A DNA stretch of 64,000 nucleotides from Hippopus hippopus (GCA_946811185.2 OX328107.1:25255587-25319586); one strand, 5' to 3'; positions 1 to 11,100 are shown, counted from the first letter of the stretch. Notes: a model not told the origin generated them from the letters alone. Translations and numbers: made by a program.

Positions 1-28
1 TTGGCGGGTTATCAAAAATCAGTACGAG

Positions 29-240
29 TTAATAACGATTCCTTTATCATTGAGCGATCACCGAGACAGAAGGCTGTTCAAAACATTGTTGAAAAAGGAT
101 AAGCAGCATTTTCTCTTTTTCCAACAATGTTGTCTACCCATTCAAAGACAAGTATCATCATTTGAGTCACATTCAATTTATCGTCTACATATGCTCTCAA
201 TTTGAACTAGTCTAAAATAATGGCGTCTGGTAAAGGGTAA
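29..240 (+). mobile_element. MITE family A, diverged
   Basis: Hairpin with AACATTGTTGAAAAAGGA and its complement, then TCATTTGAGTCACATTCAAT, TCGTCTAC and the right end GTCTGGTAAAGGGTAA. The left end is degenerate. Confidence 0.75.
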
Positions 241-776
241 ACGGTTGAAAGGATAAATACAGATACATAGCAGTAACTTGCTCGTTAAGAGCACTTTCTC
301 CTTTTGTCATGATATTTTCACATGTGATCTGCTGCAAGACACAAAAAGTCATCTGCCAGATGCAGTGAGTAAAGTGATACCTCACCCATGCCCTGTGCAA
401 GTTGAAGACAGTTTTTCCCTCTAACCTTAAGTATGTAAAAATTTACCTCGGGAATTGAGCGAATTTCTCTCTTCAGCCTTTTAACGTTGACTTTGAAGTT
501 AATCACATCATTTTTACCTGTAAAGGTTAAGAGTACATGAAAGTAGTGCAAGGTGTATAACAAAATGGAAGAATAAATCGTAGGGAGCTTGTACCCATGT
601 CTATTGTAATTCTTTCAATGCCGAAGACCGCTTTTAGGTCTCTTGAGTACAGTTATAAAGGCCAGTGGGTAATTTGACTTTGTCCATCGACTTCTCTCAC
701 CATAATTCAGTACTGAACAGATTACAGAAACAACAGTAACCACTGTTACAATAGTTTTGTGTCAGCATGATTACAA
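241..776. other. No gene seen
   Basis: Weak hairpin remnant at about 275-320 (AACTTGCTCGTTAAGAGCA then TTTCTCCTTTTG). Two overlapping short minus-strand ORFs (62 and 81 aa) show no domain. Confidence 0.5.
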
Positions 777-955
777 TTGACCCTTGGGCTGCCAAGTGCG
801 ACTCAATGCGCTTTTGCGGCTAGTGTAGATCAGACTGGGCAGAACGTCACATAAGGACATTTTTTACCATAAAAATATCTTTGAAATTGCAATATTTGGG
901 TTTTTACTGTTGGCTGGAAAGTTTCATTTAAGTTATTTAGCAGGTTAAGGGTTAA
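777..955 (-). mobile_element. MITE family B, hairpin decayed
   Basis: Ends TTGACCCTTGGGCTGCCAAG and TTAGCAGGTTAAGGGTTAA are recognisable; the central AGATCAGACT arm survives only on one side. Confidence 0.75.
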
Positions 956-2209
956 GACAAATGACTTTTGCAGAGGACTTTCTGGAGTTATGAGAGTTCA
1001 CTTTCGAACTGAGCATTTTCTCCTTTTTGCCGCAATGCTTTTAAGTGTATCTTTGTATCAAACCGTCCATCGTTTAAAAGGATGTTTTCAACCCCGTTTA
1101 CTGCACATTTCTGTAATGAAGATCTTGTACAAGTAATTGTGGTCGCTGTATTTGTAAAATTGGTATTTCACGGCTTTTTACATGCAAAAAGACAAGTTTT
1201 GAATTGCAGCGTTCAATACAAAAAGCACCCTCTTTTGTCTCAGGTGGTAACGTGAAAGTGTCCTTGAGCGAGGCACTGCAGAGCCCAAGCCTATATAATA
1301 ATAGTTAATCCTCAGAAAGATATGAGCAAGTGGACTATAGCTCTGAAAGCGTTGTTTTTAACACCATTCGAACTAAAAATAAAATCCTCGCCTTTGGTTC
1401 TACTAGTAGATAGAAATTCTTCGGTAGTTATTTCTCAACTGGATGCTCATTAAATACACAGAACCTCCTACAAATGAAAGATGTAATAAATGCAGCTGCT
1501 TGTGATAAAAAGTATGATCTTACCTTCATTTTCAGGTGTAGAACTCTGATATTCCAGAGAAAAATGGAATGTACCAAAAATAATGAAGAAAACAAACAAG
1601 TAGTTCCTAGAAACAGTTCTAAGATTCATGATGCTTGTGTAATGAATGTGAAACACTGTCGGTGGGTGTGCGCAATTAATTTCTCGAAACGCTTTATTAC
1701 CCAGCATCCGGTAGGTATAATCCGGAAAATGATTCAACCAACTCTTTGTTCCCTGGAAGTTAAGTTTTATACAAACGCAAAGCCTCTTGCAATGTTTGAA
1801 ATGTAGAGGAAGAAATGTGGGAAAAACAGTCTAACGCAGAATTGGCCTTTTCTTGTATAGAAAAATATTATAATGTTAGAAAATTTGCAGCAAGGATAGA
1901 CTAGTAGTCGTTTTCATTATTTGTCATTTGTTTGGTGAACAAGTTTATTTGGAAGAGGATTGTCCCTTATCTGTACGCCTACTAGTATGTGGGTTTTCGG
2001 TCTTTTGAGATAGCTGATCAAAAGACTTTCTCAAGCTTTCTGTAAGTTTAAACGCTGTTGCGACGCATCTCTTAAGAAACAATAAACAAGTCTTTAAAAG
2101 TTGCAAATTTCAGTGAGTAGATCAAGATTAGGCTGAGCGGACATGCAGGCAGATCTTGATCAACTTGCTCCTGAGAGGACATCAGAAGTCGCTTTGTGCA
2201 AGACAGTGC
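956..2209. other. No gene seen
   Basis: ORFs of 110 aa (+, 1474-1806) and 89 aa (-, 1468-1737) overlap antisense and look like chance. A small hairpin with AGATCAAGAT / ATCTTGATC at 2119-2162 resembles a B' stem. Confidence 0.5.
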
Positions 2210-2424
2210 TTAACTCTTTGCCAAACGTTCCCTGGTTTTCACGACTCTGTGAAAGAAGCCTTTTGAAAACATTGTGGGAAAAGGAGAAAATGCTGGTAAC
2301 CAGCATTTTCTCCTTTTCCCACAATATTTTCTTCCCTTCCCAAAACAAATTTCAATATTTGAGTCACTTTAGATTTGTCGTCTGCTAATGTTTTCAATTT
2401 GGAACAGTCTAAAATTTTGTCGAG
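2210..2424 (+). mobile_element. MITE family A, near complete
   Basis: TTAACTCTTTGCCAAACG at the left, nearly perfect hairpin at 2267-2334, right end truncated after AAAATTTTGTCGAGTTA. Confidence 0.9.
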
Positions 2425-2429
2425 TTACC

Positions 2430-2905
2430 TCATTGTCAGATAGCAACGATTTAGACTTGTCCATATTGAGGGCAACAGAAGACGACAGATACGATGTGTC
2501 TCAAATGATTAGTTCTGAGCCAGCTCTGGCAAAAGGGGGTTTAATGAATCTCCGTGATGCATCGTACCAAGCAAGTCAATATTTTATGGATTAATAAAAC
2601 CCACTTTGTCCAACAACCGACTGAATCATGAGGTATACTTGTCCTTTGACATGCAGAAAATTGACATATAGCAAGAGCTTCGACCTAGATCATACTACGC
2701 GGGCTGAGCAGGGTGACCCGGATAGAAAGTTTTTCTTGCCGTCGCACTAAACTCCCTTTTCACAGAGCATGACATGACTCGTTTTGTCTTTGAAAGGGTT
2801 GAAAACAATGTGGTTAACAGCATTTTCTCCTTTGCCCACAACGTTTTTAAAAGGGCTTCTTTCTCAGGGTTGTTGAAACAAGGCATAGTTTGATAAAGGT
2901 GTTAA
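2430..2905 (-). mobile_element. MITE family A split by a family C insertion
   Basis: Left part (to 2516) has GACTTGTCCATATTGAGGG and GACGACAGAT; the right part (from 2781) has the hairpin and ends GGTGTTAA. Family C occupies 2517-2780. Confidence 0.85.
2517..2780 (-). mobile_element. MITE family C inside a family A copy
   Basis: GAGCCAGCTCTGGCAAAAGG to GACTC, with inner end GGGGGTTTAATGAAT. The central hairpin is heavily decayed (GCGGGCTGAGCAGGGTGAC). Confidence 0.88.
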
Positions 2906-3015
2906 AAAGAAGCTCAATAAATTCACATAACTTGCAGACGACGCCTTTCATGTTTTGATCGCATTTAACTTTTTAGAAGAAACAATAGAATGGAAAACCT
3001 AGCCAACTCTGCTTG

Positions 3016-3243
3016 TTGACCCTGTACCACACAATCCCGAGTTGTAACGACCCTGAAGGAAAGCATTATAAAAACATTGTGGGAAAAGGAGAAAATGCTT
3101 GTAACCAGTATTTTCTCCTTTTACCATATTTTTCTCTATCCTTTCAAAGATAGAAATCATCATTTAATCTAAATCTTTTTTGTCGCCTGCAAATGCTCTG
3201 AATTTGACCGAGTAAAAAAAAAATTGTCTTCTGGTAAAGAGTC
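3016..3243 (+). mobile_element. MITE family A
   Basis: TTGACCCTGTACCACACAAT left end, hairpin at 3070-3130 with GCTTGTAACCAG, right end CTTCTGGTAAAGAGT. Confidence 0.87.
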
Positions 3244-3361
3244 TGATCAGAATATGAAGTTCCATCCTAGCAAACTACCGGTAACGTTGCCAAGATTTCT
3301 TTAATTCTAATTGTTTCTTAATGCTATTTACTGTGCATGAATGCCACATTCAAATACATTT

Positions 3362-3623
3362 GAGCCATGCTCTGTGAAAAGGGGGCTTAATGCACTTGCG
3401 AAAAGTATCGACCCAGGTCAGCCTGCGTAGTTCGCGCAGGCTGACCTGGGCCGAAACTTTTCGCTATCGGTCAATTTTCTGTTTGTCAAAGGACCAGTCC
3501 ACCTCATGATTAAGTCGACTATTTAATAAAGTGGCTCTTATGAGTCCATAATTATGTGATTACTTGGGCTGGTATAATGTATCACGGAGATGCATTAAGC
3601 CCCCTTTTGCCAGAGCGTGGCTC
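3362..3623 (+). mobile_element. MITE family C, complete, 262 bp
   Basis: GAGCCATGCTCTGTGAAAAG to CAGAGCGTGGCTC. Central hairpin at 3413-3455. Flanked on both sides by ATTT, the target duplication. Confidence 0.95.
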
Positions 3624-3991
3624 ATTTATATGAGAATAAGAGTTAACCCTACGATGCCAAGTTAATGCCTTTGTTCATTTTGTAGTCATTAAATCATTAA
3701 AAAATAAAAAATTACAAACAAAATTCGTATATTCAATTATATGTTTACTACAATATCTTCAAAAACATTGGACATAATAGGTTAAAGATCAGACAGCACG
3801 TGTAACGTTGCCTGATATACAATTGCAAAGTAAGTCTTTTAGACATTCGAAGGTTTAAGATAAGGGTAACGCCAGACTTCTCCGCCAAAATAAACATTTC
3901 AGTCTCACACCTTGTTCTAGTAAACTCTTATAGCCTTGATTTTTTATCATGATCTTACACTTCCATCATAGTCACTTTCATTTGAATTGTT
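3624..3991. other. No gene seen
   Basis: AT-rich unique sequence without a recognisable element. Confidence 0.5.
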
Positions 3992-4427
3992 TTAACCCTT
4001 AGGCTGTTTAGCGCGTCTCAAGGACCTTTCGCGGACAGTTTAGATTCAAGATCAGACTGCACAGCACGTGCAGTCTGATATCGGCTTAACGCTGTCCGAT
4101 AAGGAGATATTTTTCTGCAAAAAATAAGTTTGAAATAGCAACATTCGAGTTTTTATTATCGCCTTAACCCTTTCCCAAACGACAAATTTTAGATTCTTTC
4201 AAGTTCGAAACATCAGCAGACAACAAATTTAACATTGGTACAAACGAGCTTAACCTCTCTTATAGAACAGAAAACATTGTGGGAAAAGGAGAAAATGCTG
4301 GTTACCAGCATTTTCTCCTTTTCCCACAATGTTTTCAAAAGCCTTCTTTCCTAGGGTCGTGAAAACCAGGGATTGTTTGGTAAAGGGTTAAAAGTTTCTT
4401 CTAACTTCTTCAGCGGGTTAAGGTTAA
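3992..4427 (-). mobile_element. MITE family B carrying a family A insertion
   Basis: TTAACCCTTAGGCTGTTTAG left end, hairpin at 4041-4105, right end GCGGGTTAAGGTTAA. Split at 4164-4391 by a complete A copy. Confidence 0.93.
4164..4391 (-). mobile_element. MITE family A, complete, nested in B
   Basis: TTAACCCTTTCCCAAACGAC to GTTTGGTAAAGGGTTAA, near-perfect hairpin 4271-4333. Both ends carry TTAA; removing the element restores the B sequence TTATCGCC-TTAA-AAGTTTC. Confidence 0.95.
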
Positions 4428-4456
4428 GGTGTTCGCTGTATATAAGAATGATATCG

Positions 4457-4562
4457 TAAACCCTTTCCGCGCCATAGCTGGAAACGGGGGGCATTTGAGG
4501 ACTGCATAGATCAAGATCAGACTGCTCAGAACGCACAGTCTGATCTTAGATCTAAACCGTCC
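4457..4562. repeat. B' stem-loop
   Basis: AAACCCTTTCCGCGCCATAG flank, then TAGATCAAGATCAGACTG pairing with CAGTCTGATCTTAGATCTA. The flank differs from family B, defining a B' type. Confidence 0.8.
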
Positions 4563-4815
4563 TTTTGTTTCGTAAGCTTGGAAGGGAAAAGTCTTTTTTA
4601 CTTTTAGTGGATTGTATTTTCGGAAAGAGGCTGAGTTTATACATTTGGTGCTGAAATCATTAATGATGCAAATTTAGATAAGAAAGAACAGACTTGCTTA
4701 CTGATGTCCTGCTCCCCCTGGCAAGATTCTTTTCCAGCGTTAGCTAGAGGGAGGGTTACATAAGTCACATGCATAGCCCTTCTACCCGCAAGTACTTTTT
4801 AAAAAAGAAATATAT

Positions 4816-5077
4816 GAGTCATGCTATGGCAAATGGTTGCTTAATGCATCTCTGTAATCCATCATACCATACAAGCCATCACATTCCTATGGATCAATAA
4901 CAGCCACTTTTTTTTAACAACCGACTTAATTACGCGGTAGACCGGTCATTGGACATACAGAAAATTATCATATAGCGAAAAGTTTCGGCCCAGGTCAGCC
5001 TGCGCGGACTGCGCAGGCTGACCTGGGTCGATACTTTTCGCAGATGCATTAAGCCCCATTTTCACAGAGCATGTCTC
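4816..5077 (-). mobile_element. MITE family C, complete, 262 bp
   Basis: GAGTCATGCTATGGCAAATG to CAGAGCATGTCTC. Hairpin at about 4988-5028. ATAT target duplication on both sides (4812-4815, 5078-5081). Confidence 0.95.
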
Positions 5078-5201
5078 ATATGTAATTTGTTCCTCAAAAG
5101 TTTAAGAAATGGCCTACGTGATGCCGATGTCTATGTCAGGCTTTTTGTGATATTGTAAACCAGGGCGTCTTTCTTAATTTGCCCGAAACGAGGTAATAGA
5201 A

Positions 5202-5413
5202 TTAACCCTTAGGCTGCTAAGCGCAACTCACTGGCATTTTGCGGACAATGTAGATCAAGATCAGACTGCACAGAACGTGCAGTCTGATCTTGCATCTACG
5301 CTGTCCGATAAGGGGATATCATTCCTCATTATATACCTTTGAAATAGCAATACTTGGATTTTTACCATCGAATTGAAGATTTCATTTTAGTTATCTAATG
5401 GAATAAGGATTAA
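5202..5413 (-). mobile_element. MITE family B, complete, 212 bp
   Basis: TTAACCCTTAGGCTGCTAAG, hairpin 5249-5310, right end GGAATAAGGATTAA. Confidence 0.95.
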
Positions 5414-5674
5414 TAAATCCAGATGCAACTTAAACTGTAAAGAACGGCAGATGAGAAAGCATAAATCTGAGGGCGGGTAACAAACTGCTGTCCCGGCCCA
5501 GTGACTGATAGTTAATGCACACCCACGGATAGGTGATAACCACGTTTTTTTTTTTTAAATGGTCTCTGCTTCAAGACGAAAGAAAAAGTATGTCATTCTT
5601 TCCAGTCACTGTTTATATGAATAATAAAGTTTTCATTGTGTTCACTTTGCTCTAAACTTTGGTCAGATACATTT

Positions 5675-6201
5675 GTGTCATGCTCTGTGAAAAGGGGGCT
5701 TAATACATCTGCGAAAGTATATCGACCCATATCAGCCTGCGCAGTCCGTGCAGGCTGATATGGATGAAACTGTTTGCTATATGTAAATTTTCTGCATGTC
5801 AAAGAACCGGTCTACATTGATATTCAGTCGGTTGTTGGACAAAATATATGAGCAATGCTCTGACATAGGGGGCTTAATGAATCTCCGTGATACATGATAC
5901 CAGGCAAGTCATCACATAGTTATGGATCCATAATTGCCACTTTTTTAACAAACCAATTAATGAGTAGGTACACTGGTCCTTTGACATACAGAAAATTGAC
6001 CAATAGCGAAAAGTTTCGGCCCAGGTCAGCCTGCGCGGACTGCGCAGGCTGACCTGGTCGATACCTTTCGTAAATGCATTTAGCCCCCTTTTCACAGAGC
6101 ATGGCTCAAATTTCATTTATCCATAATTATGTGATGACTTGCTTGGTATAATGCATCATGGAGCTGCATTACACCCGCTTAAAATTACTGGAGCACGGCT
6201 C
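5675..6201 (+). mobile_element. MITE family C interrupted by another C
   Basis: GTGTCATGCTCTGTGAAAAG to GAGCACGGCTC with ATTT on both sides (5671-5674, 6202-6205). Interrupted at 5850-6107. Confidence 0.92.
5850..6107 (-). mobile_element. MITE family C nested in C
   Basis: GAGCAATGCTCTGACATAGG to CAGAGCATGGCTC. Hairpin 6018-6057. Flanks ATAT and AAAT differ by one base. Opposite orientation to its host copy. Confidence 0.93.
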
Positions 6202-6484
6202 ATTTGATCGACTTTGTGCCAAGATAAAAATAAAATGCAGCAATGCAGCACTTTAAGTTACTCTATCCCTAAAGAGTCACATAATTAAGAATGGACTCTC
6301 TCAGTCGGAAAATGACAAAAAACATCATTGTTCCAAGGATGTTTTGCAAGAACATTTCACGAAATAGCGGGCAGAGTAAACAAGATTAGACTTAAAGTTC
6401 TTTTCAGTCTGATCTGGGTCCGCATTGTCTACAAAAGCAACCAAAGTTGTGCCCAGCGCTCCCTCGGAGTCTTAGGTTTTGGCT

Positions 6485-6970
6485 AGGATGGACATGAATA
6501 AGTTAAATGTGGCCCTGATATGACTGAATAGCATTGAAAGCGACGTAAAACAACATTCAGTCAGTCTATGGTTTAAGATGCATAATCTCTCCTTCGACGT
6601 GCTAAATTTTCGCAGGAATATCCTTGGTCAAGACGCTTTAAACTGTGCCTAAACCGGGTGCCAGTGAAACCTAGGATAGACATGAATAAGGAAGCTGTGG
6701 TCGTGATATGACTGAAATAACGTTGAAAGCGACTTGAAACAACATTCAGTCAGTCTATGGTTTAACGTGCACAATCTCTCCCGCGAAGTGCTAAGTTTTC
6801 GCAGGAGTATCCTTGGGCAAGACACTTTATACTGAGCCTAAACCTGGTGCTGGTGAAACCGAGGATAGACATGAATAAGTTAAATGTGGCCGTGATATGA
6901 CCGAAATAACGTTGAAAGCGACGTAAAACAACATTCAGTCAATCTATGGTTTAAGGTATACAATCTTTCA
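6485..6970 (+). repeat. Tandem array of a SINE 3' domain, about 188-bp period, 2.6 copies
   Basis: AGGATRGACATGAATAAG recurs at 6485, 6673 and 6862 (spacings 188 and 189). Each unit holds GTGATATGACTGAAATAACG, GTTGAAAGCGACGTAAAAC and ATCCTTGGGCAAGACACTTT, the tail half of a tRNA-derived SINE without its head. Confidence 0.9.
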
Positions 6971-7099
6971 TTGAACAATAGACAATCAATAAGGGAAAAG
7001 TTTAAGTTCATGCGAAAGAATGGTAGTTTCTTTTGTGTTCACGGATAGTCTTGGAATGACAGATTCTTTGAGGAATACTGAAATCATGAGAAAGTAAAT

Positions 7100-7363
7100 G
7101 AGCCATGCTGTGTGGAAAGGGGGGGTTAATGCATCTCCTTGATGCATCATACCAAGCAAGTCATCTTACAGTTATTTAGCCATAAAATTTTTTCAAACAA
7201 TCGACTGAATTATGAGGTAAAATGGTCCTTTGATATACACAAAATTTACGATTCACAAAAAGTTTCGACCGCAGGTCAGCCTGTGGGGATTGTGCAGACT
7301 GACACGGGTCGCAAATAGTACATTTGTAGATGCATAAAACCCTCTTTTCACTGAACACGACTC
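7100..7363 (-). mobile_element. MITE family C, diverged
   Basis: GAGCCATGCTGTGTGGAAAG to CTGAACACGACTC. The hairpin is degraded (GGTCAGCCTGTGGGGATTG). Confidence 0.88.
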
Positions 7364-8074
7364 ATTAATAAAGTAAATTGGCCAATAAAGTTCCAGCCAT
7401 GTGGGCTTTGGCAGGATTCTAGCTAAACAAAATGCACTCGTTGTTTACGTTGTATTACCGGATATTATCAAGCTTTGATGGGTTGCCAAAATCGCAATTT
7501 CCTTGAACTAGCCGGTACTTAGACCCTTTTGTGTTAACCTAAATCCTGTCAGACTTGTATTTTTAACTTTTACAGAGTCACAGATATCTTTAGTCCAGCT
7601 CATTTGCACTAAATGGAACTTTATGACTAAACCGAAGAATAGACTAACGGAAAGTGAAGACCAAGATCAGACTGCACGTGATTATATTTAATATGGTCGG
7701 TACACTCGGCAAAGTACATCCTTGGTATATGAGGATATAGGGGTAAACAGATTGTTATAAATAGAAAGATACATGTGCGTGCAGCGGGTTACGAAAATTT
7801 GAGGAGTATGCACACATACATGGTTGAGTTCTGATCCCGTTTTTAAGCAAAACTGCAGTAACTACATGTATTGTAGGCGATTGTAGATCTAGATCAGAAA
7901 GCTGAGAATACAAGTATGACCCCTGATTCTGAATCAACACTGTTCATCTGTTGTGAAATATCCTTGTCAAAACGATTATGATCTTGCATTTCTTGCAATT
8001 TGTCACTTATTTCATAAAATTAGGGTTGATCGACATTTTTCTACGTTTGATCTATATTTTGCTTGTTTCCAAGT
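7364..8074. other. No gene seen
   Basis: Fragments of B' stems near 7661 and 7886 (AAGATCAGACTGCACGTG, GATCTAGATCAGAAAGC); otherwise unique AT-rich sequence. Confidence 0.5.
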
Positions 8075-8257
8075 GACAAAGCTTCAGACTTGTTCAAATT
8101 AATTGATGGAATTTATTTTTAAAAGGGTAGAAAACATTGCGGGAAAAGAAAAACATGGTTGTGACCAGTATTTTCTCCTTTTTCCACAATATTTTCAAAA
8201 GGCTTTTTTTTTTTTGGCATGGTCGTTAAAACGGGGGATGGTGTGGTAAAGGGTTAA
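8075..8257 (-). mobile_element. MITE family A, left end decayed
   Basis: GACAAAGCTTCAGACTTG, hairpin 8131-8194 with GTTGTGACCAG, right end GTGTGGTAAAGGGTTAA. Confidence 0.82.
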
Positions 8258-8310
8258 TATCCATACTGGCACCTGTTAAACCTCCCCGTCTGATCATCAT
8301 CGTCATCATC

Positions 8311-8312
<2 letters not shown>

Positions 8313-8349
<37 letters not shown>
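8313..8349. repeat. (TC)n microsatellite
   Basis: About 17 uninterrupted CT dinucleotides. Confidence 0.97.
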
Positions 8350-8352
<3 letters not shown>

Positions 8353-8740
8353 AATTATAGATATAATATTTGCTTCTAGCTCTCAACATCAAATATCGGC
8401 TGGTATCGATAGACAACAACAAAATATTATCTTTGTACTTAGAGTGATTTTATTTTTTGAATGCTGCCTCAATAAATATGTACACATAGTCCACATATAG
8501 ATATAATTCATTTGAATGATCAGGCATCATAATACATGTAGTTATCCGGAAAATGTCCTTAATTTTCTTACCACACGTACATCACTTCAATAGATACGTA
8601 TTCCTTTCTCATTTTTTTTCCAAGCTTACATTTTGAGAGGAAAAAAAAATCGACAAATCGAATTTAAAGAGAGATCAAGCCAACTGACATTAGTTAAATT
8701 TTCCATTCTTTTTACGGATTGGATTGGTTCTTTTGAAACT
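8350..8740. other. No gene seen
   Basis: AT-rich unique sequence. Confidence 0.5.
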
Positions 8741-9180
8741 TTACAACCCTTTAATACAAGTAATCCCGAGTGTTAATGACCGTAAAGAATAAGGCTTAAC
8801 CCTTTACCAAACAATCCCTGGTTTTTACGACCTTGAGATAGAAGCCTTTTGAAAACATTGTGGGAAAAGGAGAAAATGCTGGTAACCAGCATTTTCTCCT
8901 TTCCCACAATGTTTTCTACCCTGCTGGAAACAAATTTCAATTTTTGAGTTTTACGTTTATTTTGTCATCTGCAAGTGCTTTTAATTTGGACCAGTCTAAA
9001 ATTTTGTCGTTTGTTAAAGAGTTAAATGATAACGTTTTGGTAACCAGTATTTGCTCTTTGCTCAATTTAGTTTTCTATCCTTACGACTAAAAATCTTATT
9101 ATTAGAGCAACATCTAATTTGTCGCTTGCAAATGCTTTCAGAATGGAAAGATTTAAAATTTTATCGTCTGGTTGAGGCTT
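8741..9180 (+). mobile_element. MITE family A carrying a second A copy
   Basis: Outer element: CAAGTAATCCCGAGTG ... AATAAGGC before 8796, and AACGTTTTGGTAACCAGTA ... TTTTATCGTCTGG after 9025. Divergence is greater than in the inserted copy, so it is older. Confidence 0.8.
8796..9025 (+). mobile_element. MITE family A, complete, 230 bp, nested in A
   Basis: TTAACCCTTTACCAAACAAT to GTTTGTTAAAGAGTTAA, hairpin 8851-8914. TTAA on both sides lies within the outer copy's GGCTTTTGA region. Confidence 0.93.
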
Positions 9181-9574
9181 GTGCATGGATTCATAGAGTA
9201 ACTTAGTACGTATGCTACACTTAGCACCGCTGTTACACTTTGTTTTCTCATGCAAAAAAAGAAATAAAATGAACAATGAATTCCATTTATCTTATGGCTA
9301 TAATTGGTTTATTTCACCGTACTTGTATTGTATGCGGAAATAGTAAATTTTGCTAATAATCAAGAAAAAAAAAAGATACCCATTAAATTTGTTTGGACAG
9401 CTTTAATATGCTATCAATCACAAAAGTCATAACTTACGTAAATAAACCTGTCAAACAGAAATATGCACTGCAACGGTTTATGATTGAAATGCATACTCGA
9501 ACGATTAGTAAATCATAAGAAGAAAGTTAAAACCTTAATTCTTTATCGAGCGAAAAATTTTGGGCCTGACCGAA
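9181..9574. other. No gene seen
   Basis: AT-rich unique sequence. Confidence 0.5.
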
Positions 9575-9741
9575 TATTGAAAGAATTTCCAGACAACGAA
9601 ATAAATGTGACTCAAAAATTGAATTTTGAGTTTTGAAGGGTAGAAAACATTATGGAAAGAGGAGAAAATGTTGGTTACCAGCATTTTCTCTTTTTCCCAC
9701 AATGTTCACAGGGTCGTTAAAACTCAGGATTGTGTGGTAAT
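9575..9741 (-). mobile_element. MITE family A, left end missing
   Basis: AGACAACGAAATAAATGTG, hairpin 9642-9706, GGGTCGTTAAAACTCAGG and GTGTGGTAATAA. Confidence 0.85.
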
Positions 9742-10191
9742 AAGCCTCTTCCAAACAATCCAGTCTGTTAACACCCAGACCTGAAGAAAGAGGTTTATGA
9801 CAACAGTGGGGCAAAAAAAGGAGAATATGCTGGTTGCCAGCAGTTTCTGCTTTTACAACAACGTTTTCTACCCTTTCAAATACGAATCCTGTTGTTTGAA
9901 GCATAGCTTATTTAACCCTTATCTGCTAAATATCAGAAATGAAACTTTTAAGCCGACTGTAAAAACCCAAAATTTCCTATTTCAAAGGTATATTTGGAAG
10001 AAAGATATCTCCTTATCAGACAGTGTAGATCCAAGATCAGACTGCACAGAACGTGCAGTCTGATTTTGGATGTACACTGTCCGCAAAAGGTCCTTGAGTC
10101 GCGCTTAGCAGCCTAAGTTTAACGTCTGCAAGTGCTGTCAATGTGGACATGTTTAAAATACTGCCAATTGGGATAGAGTTATGCTGCTTCA
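9739..10191 (+). mobile_element. MITE family A carrying a family B insertion
   Basis: CTTCCAAACAATCCAG, a diverged hairpin (GCTGGTTGCCAGCAG), GTCTGCAAGTGCTGTCAATG after the insertion, and the worn end GGGATAGAGTTA. Confidence 0.82.
9912..10122 (+). mobile_element. MITE family B, complete, 211 bp, nested in A
   Basis: TTAACCCTTATCTGCTAAAT to CTTAGCAGCCTAAGTTTAA, hairpin at about 10022-10083. TTTAA on both sides; removal restores the family A context TTATTTAACGTCTGCAAG. Confidence 0.95.
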
Positions 10192-11100
10192 AGCACACTT
10201 ATTATATGATAGTAGTGACAGAGTGGTTGAAGTTCAGACTGCACAGAAAGTGTGGTCTTATATTTATGTGATACTCAAACAAATAAAGTTTTGGTAGTTT
10301 TTGCTCTTTAATTTTATTTAATAGTCTTAAAATTACAAGCCTGTTTCTTTTTTAGCTTGATAACATTTCTATAAATCTCCCAGATCTTTTAATCAGATGT
10401 GATATATTAACAGCATATATATATTTCTTTCAAATGTTTATTGTAATAGTTTTGTGTATGTTGCATACAGTTTTCAAAAGTAAGCACTGGGGTGATAGAT
10501 TGGAAGGAATATGGGATTTAAAAAAAAAAAAAAGGTTAAAGGGAGATAATTCATACAGGACGAAATGAAAATAGAAGAGTGGTCTTTCCTGGTGCTTCGA
10601 ATCGTTCATGTAAAATAAATTTTTTACAAGTCAAAACAAGAGGTTACTTATAAAATATCTATATATTTCTATCATAAGGCTTTTTGTAACCCGTGTCATT
10701 CTACTCTCTATATTAGTGAATCAGTATACCTTTGCATATGTACTATCATTTAATCGTTTACAAAGACTATTTTCATTGAAGAAACTGAGACAAATCGGAC
10801 ACTTCTAACCCGTGGAGCGTTAAAAACATAATCAGGCATTTATGTAATCGAGAGAAAAAGACCAAAACAATATATTTTTTTACTAGCATATCTTGCAAAA
10901 GGCTGTGTGATTGAAATTCAAGATCAGACCGCCCTTTTTCTGCAGTCTGGTCTTAGTCGAAATGTTCAACAAAAGCAACTGAAACAATGCTTAGCGCTCC
11001 ATGGGTTAATGTCTTCACTCATTTTCTTTAATGTTTCACAATACCTCACTACTTCCCTGAGAATTGAGAATTGATGATACTCTAAAATACATATTATCCG
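10191..11100. other. No gene seen
   Basis: Holds a B' stem at 10918-10962 and a decayed one at 10227-10262. Otherwise AT-rich with poly-A runs. Confidence 0.5.
10918..10962. repeat. B' stem-loop
   Basis: CAAGATCAGACCGCC paired with GCAGTCTGGTCTTAG. Confidence 0.7.

Noticed and set aside
1474..1806. 110-aa plus-strand ORF
   Set aside because: Overlaps an antisense ORF of similar size and shows no family resemblance.
2267..2334. Rho-independent terminators
   Set aside because: The stems belong to transposable elements and the window is not prokaryotic.
9650..9904. Short ORFs with ENAGNQHFLLFP-like peptides, also at 26266, 38395 and 44023
   Set aside because: They are translations of the family A hairpin; the peptide recurs because the DNA does.
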